In this document: positions 4,461-13,500 of the stretch, piece after piece
Layout: each line of letters starts with the position of its first letter
Numbering within the stretch: the first letter of the stretch is position 1
IMG/VR virus record: IMGVR_UViG_3300021962_006780
Coordinates: 1 to 21,712 of that record
Length of the DNA stretch: 21,712 bases
Source: a virus
Reading direction: 5' to 3' (one strand)
Notes under the pieces: model-generated
The model's input: the letters and a program-made list of their open reading frames with translations, nothing else
Told to the model about the DNA's origin: nothing
Database searches by the model: none
Made by a program: the position numbers and the translations under genes

Positions 4461-7328
4461 ATGTTGGGGGAGGCAACTCCCCCTTCGTTTCTTATGGATA
4501 ACTTTGACCTTTTAACCGCCATTCAACCATCTGAAGGATGGTACGCAGTAATTGGCATACGGGGGGGAAGTGTCAAGCAGGAGTTTGCAGAAAACAAAGA
4601 ACAAGTACAATCCATAGTAGAAAAGTTTATCTCGAACAACCGAGACGTATATTTCGGTGTAGCCAAGTACAAGACAGACAAGAACCGCACTAAGGACAAT
4701 GTTCTTGGGCTGAAATCTTTTTGGATAGACATAGACTGTGGAGAGGATAAAGCTTCTGTAGATGAAGAGACGGGTAGACCAAAAGGCTATGTGTCTCAAG
4801 CAGACGGAGTAGAAGCTTTAAAGCAGTTCTGCAAGGTAACCAAGCTCCCTAGACCTATTATCGTTAATTCAGGGCGCGGTATACACGCCTACTGGCCGAT
4901 TACGACTACTATACCGCGTGAACAGTGGGAACCTGTAGCCAAAAAGTTACGGGACCTTTGTATAGCGAATAATTTTTACATAGACCCAAGTGTGTTCGAA
5001 GTAGCACGCATACTGCGTATACCCGGCACCTACAATTTCAAAGACAACCCGCCAAAACTGGTGGAAGTGCTGAGTGTAGCCCCCGCTACAGATTTTTATA
5101 CTTTTTGTGGTTTACTTGGGGTAGCCACTGAAACTGAAAAGCCAAAGCCAAAACGGGAATTGACTGAACTGGCCAAGTCCATGATACAGAATATGACTTC
5201 TGTATTTAGCAAAATTATGGTCAGAAGTGCAAAAGGGAACGGGTGCGCCCAACTTATAGATTGCTTTACAAACCAGCATAACTTGTCGGAACCAAGATGG
5301 TTTAATGCCCTCTCCATAGCCAAGTTTTGTGAGGATGCAGACAAGGCTATACATAAGATGTCTGAACGGCATCCTGATTACGCCCACGCTAAAACTGAGC
5401 AAAAAATAAAGCACATAGTAGGTCCGCACACGTGCTCTCAATTTGAAATGAACAACCCGGGTGGGTGTGATGGGTGCCCATTTAAGGGGAAAATAACCAG
5501 TCCTATTCAGCTTGGCAAAGACATTAAGCAAGCAGAGGGGGAAGACAACAACGTACAGGATGAAATAGACCCAAGCATTGTATACACGATACCTACATAT
5601 CCTAAGCCGTTTTTTAGAGGCAAGTATGGTGGTATTTATTACATGCCAGAGGAAGAAGAGGCAGAACCTGTATTCGTATATGAAAATGATTTGTATGTCG
5701 TTAAAAGAATGAAGGACCCGGTATTAGGAGACGTAGTTGTTATGCGTGTCCATATGCCACAAGACGGAGTTAAAGAATTTACGGTACCCAACACCTGCAT
5801 AGCAGAAACAAAAGAACTTAAAAAGCTGTTATCCAGCCACGGGGTTTTATGTGGCAAGCAAGCTTTTGACTTGTTGGGGTTGTTTATAATGTTCTCAATA
5901 AAGGGCTTACAGAAAGAAAAGAGGGCGGAGCAAATGAGATTACAATTTGGTTGGGCGGATAACAACAGTAAATTTGTCTTGGGGGAACGTGAGATTACCA
6001 AAGATGGGGTTTTCCACAGCCCTCCCTCGAACATAACAACGAAACTGGCAAAACAGTTATGCCCTGCCGGGTCTTACGAAAAATGGAAGCAAGTGTTCGA
6101 CTTGTATAATAACGAAGGGCTGGAGCCTCATGCTTTTGCTGCGTTGACGGCGTTCGGTGCCCCGCTTCTAAAAATGTTTGGGCAAAACGGAGCTGTTATA
6201 AACGTGATTTACCCAAGGTCAGGTACGGGCAAAACCACCATTTTGCATATGTGCAACAGCGTATATGGGCACCCGGAAAATCTCTGTGCTATGTGGGACG
6301 ATACTCTGAACGCCAAAATAATGCGCCTTGGAATTATGAACAACCTTCCATTTACTATAGATGAAGTTACAAACATGACCCCGTTGGACTTTTCTACTTT
6401 GTTATACAGCATGTCACAAGGACGCGGCAAAGACAGGGTAAAGGCTTCAGCTAACGAACTAAGAGCCAATCTGACTTCGTGGCAAACCATATCGCTGTGT
6501 AGTTCCAATGCGTCATTCTATGAGAAATTGTCTTCCCTAAAGCACAGTGCGGATGGCGAGATGATGCGGTTAATTGAGTACAAGATTGACTACACTTCGG
6601 TAATAGACCCGGCTGTAGCCAAAGAGATGTTTGACCATCAGTTGTACAACAACTATGGGCACGCTGGGGAAATATACCTTATCCATTTGGTGAACAACTT
6701 TGAAGAGGTTTTGGAGGGCGCGTTGAGTGTACAAGCCAAAATAGACTCTGAGTTAAAGCTTACTTCTAGGGAAAGGTTTTGGTCGGCGGTGGTCGCTGCA
6801 AACATATCCGGAGGTTTAATCGCACGTCAGCTTGGCATCATAAACTGGGACATGAAGCGGATATATAAATGGGCAACCAAGGAAATAATAAGCCTACGAC
6901 AAGACGTAAAAGCTCCGGTTAATGATACAGTATCGGTGGTAGGAGACTACATAAACAGGCATATTAATAACATTTTGGCTGTTGATGCTGATAACGATTT
7001 ACGCACAAACATGCCCAAGCTACCCGTTATGGAGCCCAAGGGTGAGCTATTGATACGCTACGAACCCGACGTAAAGAAGCTGTATTTGGCGGTAAAAGCT
7101 TTTAAGAGAGACTGCGTAGAATCCCAGATAAACTACAAAGAGACGCTACGGCAGTTGGAGGAAAAGGGAATTTACCTTGGGGCTGTAACAAAGCGCATGT
7201 CAAAGGGTATGAAGATTGTGTCTCCGGGCGTACATGCTTTGGTGTTTGATGCGTCAAGCCCCGAGTTTTTTGATATGACTACGATTGTTGGAGAAACTGA
7301 TAATGAAGATAGAGGGAGTCAGTTATAA
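4461..7328 (+). CDS. Bifunctional primase-polymerase / helicase (PrimPol + DUF927-like ATPase)
   Basis: A 955-residue replication enzyme joining an archaeo-eukaryotic-type primase to a replicative ATPase. The N-terminal third has the PrimPol signatures: FWIDIDCG (87-94; Asp90 and Asp92 as metal ligands), NSGRGIHAYWP (136-146; catalytic His142) and RILRIPGTYNFKD (183-195). A CSQFEMNNPGGCDGCPFKGK stretch (325-344) carries Cys325, Cys336 and Cys339 and resembles a zinc-binding linker. The C-terminal half is DUF927-like, with Walker A RSGTGKTT (586-593) and Walker B FTIDE (631-635). It should prime and unwind phage DNA at forks. The start is supported by AAAGGAG at 4451-4457, 3 nt before the ATG. 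Met12 is a possible internal start but lacks such a site. The final 29 bases overlap the next small gene. Confidence 0.92.
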   Translation: MLGEATPPSFLMDNFDLLTAIQPSEGWYAVIGIRGGSVKQEFAENKEQVQSIVEKFISNNRDVYFGVAKYKTDKNRTKDNVLGLKSFWIDIDCGEDKASVDEETGRPKGYVSQADGVEALKQFCKVTKLPRPIIVNSGRGIHAYWPITTTIPREQWEPVAKKLRDLCIANNFYIDPSVFEVARILRIPGTYNFKDNPPKLVEVLSVAPATDFYTFCGLLGVATETEKPKPKRELTELAKSMIQNMTSVFSKIMVRSAKGNGCAQLIDCFTNQHNLSEPRWFNALSIAKFCEDADKAIHKMSERHPDYAHAKTEQKIKHIVGPHTCSQFEMNNPGGCDGCPFKGKITSPIQLGKDIKQAEGEDNNVQDEIDPSIVYTIPTYPKPFFRGKYGGIYYMPEEEEAEPVFVYENDLYVVKRMKDPVLGDVVVMRVHMPQDGVKEFTVPNTCIAETKELKKLLSSHGVLCGKQAFDLLGLFIMFSIKGLQKEKRAEQMRLQFGWADNNSKFVLGEREITKDGVFHSPPSNITTKLAKQLCPAGSYEKWKQVFDLYNNEGLEPHAFAALTAFGAPLLKMFGQNGAVINVIYPRSGTGKTTILHMCNSVYGHPENLCAMWDDTLNAKIMRLGIMNNLPFTIDEVTNMTPLDFSTLLYSMSQGRGKDRVKASANELRANLTSWQTISLCSSNASFYEKLSSLKHSADGEMMRLIEYKIDYTSVIDPAVAKEMFDHQLYNNYGHAGEIYLIHLVNNFEEVLEGALSVQAKIDSELKLTSRERFWSAVVAANISGGLIARQLGIINWDMKRIYKWATKEIISLRQDVKAPVNDTVSVVGDYINRHINNILAVDADNDLRTNMPKLPVMEPKGELLIRYEPDVKKLYLAVKAFKRDCVESQINYKETLRQLEEKGIYLGAVTKRMSKGMKIVSPGVHALVFDASSPEFFDMTTIVGETDNEDRGSQL

Positions 7329-7497
7329 CGTAAACTGGAAAAATTTTAGTCGTGGCAGCTCTATTTTCATACCGTGTCTGGATTGCATAAAGGCACGTGC
7401 CAGCGTTATGAACGTGACTAAACGATTACGTATAAACATACTTACCAAAATAAAAATAGAGGACGGGGTAAAAGGTTTACGAATATGGAGAATCTGA
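7300..7497 (+). CDS. Small conserved phage protein, 65 aa, unknown function
   Basis: Starting at the ATG at 7300, the product is 65 residues, basic, with a pattern of VNWKNFSRGSSIFIPCLD near the N-terminus and a closing IEDGVKGLRIWRI. The combination of an aromatic-basic head, FIPCLDC and a G-(V/L)-R-x-W-R ending recurs in small proteins downstream of phage primases as I recall them; no function is known to me. It overlaps the end of the primase gene by 29 bases in another frame, and GGAG at 7287-7290 provides a ribosome binding site 9 nt before the ATG. That makes ATG a better choice than the in-frame TTG 15 nt upstream. It is the last gene before the terminator. Confidence 0.72.
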   Translation: MMKIEGVSYNVNWKNFSRGSSIFIPCLDCIKARASVMNVTKRLRINILTKIKIEDGVKGLRIWRI

Positions 7498-7537
7498 TAG
7501 ACTAAGCACTGGGGAGTTACTCCTTTTCTCCCCCTTA

Positions 7538-7581
7538 CCCCCTACCCGTAGTGCCTCCCTTTTACGGTAGGGGGGCTTTTT
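7538..7581 (+). terminator. Intrinsic terminator closing the + strand replication operon
   Basis: CCCCCTACC (7538-7546) pairs perfectly with GGTAGGGGG (7566-7574). A further GTA:TAC step follows inside after one bulged C, around a 12-nt loop, and the hairpin is followed by TTTTT at 7577-7581. The U-tract is only on the + strand side. A smaller hairpin, GGAG-TTA-CTCC (7513-7523) followed by TTTT, lies just upstream and may assist. The opposing virion operon ends 3 bases past the U-tract, so this hairpin separates two convergent transcripts. Confidence 0.88.
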
Positions 7582-7583
7582 AT

Positions 7584-10500
7584 TTATAGCTCCTCCATCA
7601 TATCAAACAGGATGTCTTTTACTGCAGGATTGAAGTACACCCCATACATTAAACTTTCTTTTGAGCGTTCTCTGCTTTTTTTCGATTTACGCAAGTCCGA
7701 ATTATCAATGCGGTATTGCGGGTACTGTTGATAAGTACGGTTAAACTTTACTATTTTTTCCATTGTTTCAACCATAGCATCATAGTCACCCGCTTGAGAC
7801 GAATCTACGTAAGCCCGCATAAGCTTTTTCCTGCGGTTTAATAACTTAGCTTCTTGTTCTTTCTTTAAGCTAATAAAGTCTTGCTTATTGGATATGGAAG
7901 TAGGCGAAAACCCTGTAGCCTGCCTAAGTATGTCCCAAGCCCCTATGTTTTCTTCTATAGGGTCGCCGTCGCGTGTGGTTGCACCTTTTTCTGCAAACCG
8001 AAACGCTTTCATGAAGTTTCGCCAAAATCCGGGTACCACAGACTCTAAAGACCTCATCCAATCCCCGTCTTGTTTCCACTGGTCATACGAGCGTTCCAAG
8101 CCTATTGCGTAACCCCCCATAGGGCCAAAAGCTTGTGTCATGCCATACCTTACATACCCAAGGTCCGCTATGCTTACAGGGTCATCCCTAAATATCAAAT
8201 CCTGAGCCACACCTACGCGGTTCGCTATTTCAACTCCAAGCATAGCGTTGACGGGCCCTTTCATCCCCAAATCGCCTATAAATTCCTGTAGCTCGTTTCT
8301 AAGGTCATAAGGTTCATCTTCATCACCAAACATGCCAGCAAGTAAGTCGCTGACCAAAGCCAGCATACCGAAGAAAGGAAGCCCTTTGACCCCAGCAAAA
8401 GTAAAGGCCATGCCGTATATACCGAGTGCTTGACGCAACGCTAGGCGCTTTGTTTCCGGGTCTGCGTTTGAGTTACGTAACGCAAGATAGATACTACGTG
8501 CAGTAAAATACGCACTATTCCAAAGGAAACTCTTAAAGGTAAACATAATTCTGCCTACGCCACCCATACCACCCTGCATAACAGTTGGTGCCGTTTCAGA
8601 AAATCCCGAGGTATTGATGTAAGAGACCATTTCCAAAGCATACTGAATGGCTTCCTCTTGTGACATTTTTTTACCATTTAAGTCACCTTTCAGGGCAAGC
8701 TCATAAGCGGCAATAGCTGTTGCGGCACGGTTTATTTTTTCCGTATAACCAAACATACTAGCCAGCATGTTTTGTGCTTTTTTCCATTTATTTTCCGGGT
8801 CAACAGCGGACTCTTCCCCACCTACCATAAGCTCACGAGCAAAAGTGTGTTCAAGCTGTCCGGAGTCCATCAGGTTTTCATAGAGCTCTTTATAGCGTGG
8901 GTCTTCCCCTAGGGTGTTATCATCCAAAAACTTCATATGTTTTGCGGCCAACTTGGTAGCTTTGGTCAATTCTTTGGCGGTGTCCCCCCAACCATACCGG
9001 GCCGCAAGAATAGGCTGCGAAAACATAGGTATAGTCGAAAAGTTTATTACTGCTGAAGAAATGTTGCCGGTTATAAACATGAAAAAGCTACCCATAGACA
9101 TGGTATTAACCGCTGTACTAAACGTAGGATTATGGAAGAAATCACGTTTATCCTGAATTACAGAATTCAAATCCATTGCTTTTTCAAGTGACATCGGCGG
9201 ATTGGCCATTGCTCCCATAGCACTTGTTTCTTGCCTAAGTTCGTTTAATGCGCCATCTATTTGGGGTATAAACTCCGTGTTGTTCAGCTTATTGGCAAAG
9301 CCCGAGGCAGTTTGAGCAAACCCTCGGACAATATCTATGTCCATCCCCGCACGGTCTTTTGACTTCATAAATCGTTTCATAACAGAAGACGCGGGAAGGC
9401 TCTCAAGATATAGCTGATATACCGCATTAAGTTGCGTTTCTGAAGCACCACGCTCCTTCATTTTGCTCATCAATTTGGTAACAAACGCTGTAGGTGGCGC
9501 ATCCCCGGCAGAATAAGACACATCGGTGTTTTTATTCATACGCACAATACTTGCCGGGTCCACTCCTTCGGATGCCAAATATGCTATAAATTTATCGCGC
9601 TTTTTGGTGGTTTCAAATGCAACAACTACTTTTTCTTCCGAAACCGGGTCTTTGAAAGACACCATAAAATCACCGAACCGAAGGAAAGGAACGTAGGAAG
9701 CATTTTGTTCAAAACTTTTAAACCGGGCCTCAAGTTCTTTGAAAAGCTCAGGGTCTGTAGCCGCTACTTGAGATAGCATCAAGTTCTTATATTCGTTTCG
9801 TATGCTCTTGTAAGTATTTACTATTGACTTGTAAACACCCTGTACTTCCGAGGGCAAATTGCTATAAACCGTAGACAGCCTGTAGTATTCCGCACCTTGG
9901 GCAGCGTCAACGGGTTTAAAGTTGGGGTCAAGCAAATCTACATTGGCCAGCCTAGCATCTATCGCCATTTTATTCATGCGCTCAACGGCATTTTTAAACT
10001 TATTTTGCCGCGTGACTTTCTTTATGTCCTTAATAATGTCTTCAAGGGCATTTAATCTACGCATTAATTTGCCCCTACGGAGCAACAGCGTTTTTAGCAA
10101 TTTCTTTATGGCGGGGAACAGCTTTCCGTACATATCTGCCAAATTTTCTAGGCGCAGTGTTCTATATAAAGTCCGCCGTCCTGTGCCCGCCAGTCCGTCA
10201 AGGTTTGCATCAAGTTTGTCTCTTACTTCTTCGTTTAACACAGGAGCTGACTTAACAGCATTATTTATCACTGTATTAAAGTTTTTACCGTTGCCAAGGA
10301 ATAACACCTCAACAGGGTTTGCCTCTACATCTCTGGAAATGTCTATGGCATCAGTAACTATTTTTACACCCTTATCAAACGCACTGGTGCCTTTCTTAAA
10401 TCCAAGCATTTCCGCAATCGTTTGCATTATGCGTTGGAAAATATTACCGCTCTTGGGGGCCTTAATCGTTTTGAGCAAGGCTTGGAAGTCCGGGTTACTT

Positions 10501-13500
10501 ACTAACTCCGAAGCAAATTCCTGTATGTCTTTTCCACCATAGGTTTTACCCAGACGGTCTTTAATTTGGTCAAACAAAGAAACCAGTTCTTTTGTTGCTT
10601 TTATATCCGGATTCATTAAAACTTTTGAAATTGCCGCGTGAATCAACTCATGCGTAAAAGTCTGTGTATTGAGCCCGGTATTGGGGTCTAAGATAATGGT
10701 ATCCGTGTAGTAGTTATAACCACCGCCAAACCCTTCTGGAACTTTCCCTATAACAACTTTAGTCTTTAACTTAAGATTTCTAATACGCCCCAATAGAAAC
10801 ATAGCTGTCGGGTTTTGTGTAGCTTTTTGGCTATATGCTATAAGCCCATCCAAATTACTGGTATTGACCATCTCAACAGCACGAGCATCAAAGTCCGTAC
10901 CTTCAAGCGTAGGTCCAAACATAGGACGGTTAGAGGTCATTTCACGCTTAATGCCTTCAATTTCTGAAATGCCTTTAAGAGATTCTTTACCCGGTACTAA
11001 TTCCTCGTATATACGCTTATTACCCATGTACTCCAGAACTTTTACGTCTCCGGTGTTATAAGCAACGCGAACTACCGCAGTATTTTGTGGGGTACGAGTA
11101 ACAGTTAGGTTTTCCAAAGCTACATCTTTTCTAGCATATCCTCTTTTTAATTCCGCTATAGTGCCAGCGTTAACTCGCATTATGTCTTGCCTTATGCGGT
11201 CAGTAAGTTGTTTATCCGTAAGCTTGGTTTCGCTTGGCCTAGGATTACGTGGGTATTTACTTGGCGGTCGCTTCCCAGCGGGGGTAACAACTTCTTCCTC
11301 TTCAGAAATTTCAGTTTCCGATTCAGCTTTGGTTTCTGGTTCAGCTTTGGTTTCCGGTTCAGCTTTGGCTTTTGGTTCAGCTTTGGCTTTTGGTTCAGCT
11401 TTGGTTTCTGGTTCAGCTTTGGCTTTTGGTTCAGCTTTGGTTTCCGGTTCAGCTTTGGCTTTTGGTTCAGCTTTGGTTTCTGGTTTACTTGTAGGAATAG
11501 GCAACAACCCTTTTAAGGCGTTAGCTTTTTCAACATTTGCAGGTTTTGTGCTTTTTTCGTTTTGCGTAATAAATGCTTCGGCCCGTTTAATAATTTCGGG
11601 GTTGTTTATATTGGCTTTATCAGGATTATTTTTTACGTATTTGTAAAGAGCCCCAGACTTAGGAAATCCTATGTTGTCCAAAGTTTGTAATGTAAGTAAT
11701 GGGATACTTTCCGTAGTAACTTCTTCAGCAGTAGCAGGGGTTACAGTTTTTTGCGTAGGAGTAGGAGCAAATAAATCCATTTGCGTTTCTGGTACACCTT
11801 CTTGCTTCTGCAACATCCTGTTTATATCTAAAGCGCGTTTTACGCTAGACTCATTATTTTTAGCCTTAACTATTTCGTTAGTAGCATAGGAACGTAGAGT
11901 TTCCTGTACTTCAGGAGAGTTTAAGTCTTTACCAATTATACTTGCCTTACCTCTACGTAACGCAGCAGTTTTTGGTATTTTTAACTCATCCAAGAATTCT
12001 TCTGTTATAAGTTTAGACGCGACGGGTTCTTCGACAGGTGCCGCAGTAGGTTTGGTTATTTGCTTTCTACCCAACCCCGGAAATGATAACTGCCCGGGTT
12101 TCTGTTCCTGCTTCGTCCTCGTAGCCGCAGCTTCCATAAGTTGATTTTGCGCGGCATCATGGGTTGTAGGTATTTGATCCAAAGGAGGCTTGGTAGCAGT
12201 AAGTGCACCAATAGCCCTGTTCAACAAGTTCTGTTCTGATTCAGTTATCGTGGTGTCTTTAAACCCTGCACGTTTTAAAACTGCAGAAAAAGCTTCCGGC
12301 AGTGCTTCTGCGTAAGAAGGGTCTGCGTTTTCTATAAGCGGTATAAGTATACTTCTACGTTTGTTTTCCGTAGCAAGTTGACGCGCTGCGTCACGTTTGA
12401 GGTCTACTGTCTCAAGCTCAGATTCTGCTTTAAGTGTTTCTATTTCCTGAGCACGCTGCAAACGTTCAGCTTCATCTTCCGCCAGCATCTTTTCTATTTC
12501 GCTGGTTTCAGCGGCGTCTTTTTTAGCAACTTCTTGTTGCAACTTTACTCTTTCTGCTTCGGCTGTTCTCTGTTCATCTTCAGCCAGCATACGCTTGATT
12601 TCTTCAGTCTCAGCAGCTTCTTTTTGCGCTGCTTCCTGTTGTATCCTTATTTTCTCATCCGCTGCTATTTTAAACTCCGGACGCTCAAGGTACGCGGCTA
12701 TGTTGTCCGCAACACCTTCTTTTTTGGTTACCTCGGCATAGCTGGACAACGCAGTTTTTACAAATTCCGCGTCTTCTGGTTTGGATAAGTCCTTACCATG
12801 CAATAACTTGTTTCTATAGAACGTAACCCCTTTGGGTATACCCAGACTGTCCAGCACCCTATCGTCAATAATAGTTGGCAAAGGACCACCACGCAGGGCT
12901 TCGGGCGTAGGAGCCATGTCTTCACCAAACATACCTATCTGTTCAATAGGCTGACGCCGTGCTTTTGGACCTTTACCTGCTTCGGCCTGTTTTATAGATT
13001 TGCCAAGTTCAGTTTTACGTTCTTTCAAAGACTTAACTACGTCTTTCTGCGCCTGCAGGTTATCCATGAACGACTTCTTAATTTTGTTTTTCTCAGCTAA
13101 GTCAGTAATACCCTCACGCTGAAAATATCGATTAAGCGCCGCTGTGTCCGTAACGTCAACCGGATTGGCTATGCCTTGTTGTTGAAAATAGGTTTGTAGA
13201 TTTTGTTCAGTAGGTTCCGTTGGTATAAGTGAAGTATACGGCCCTGTCTCAAACCCCGGTAAGCTAGGCTGAACCTGCTCGGTTGTAGGGATTGCTGCTA
13301 TCTCCGCCTCGGTTGCTTCACGTTTAGCTACTTGGCGTTGTGTTTCTGCCAAATCCTGCTCTTCACTTAATTTTTGAAGGGCTTTATCTTTGTTTGCCAC
13401 GGTACGCAAGGCGCTACCAACACCCCCCATAGGTGCACCTAACAACGCAGCGCCAATAATGGATTGAGTGTATTCTTCCCGTGCCTCTTCACCAGTAAGG

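Noticed and set aside
7285-7299. Upstream TTG start for the small protein at 7300
   Set aside because: GGAG at 7287-7290 is correctly spaced for the ATG at 7300 and would lie inside the longer version.
9922-10542. A 206-codon + strand frame
   Set aside because: It lies entirely antisense to the giant virion gene, has no recognisable domain, and its composition is that expected of a shadow frame.
11161-11646. A 161-codon + strand frame with SALVSGSALAFG repeats
   Set aside because: It is the antisense reading of the 18-bp minisatellite inside the giant virion gene.
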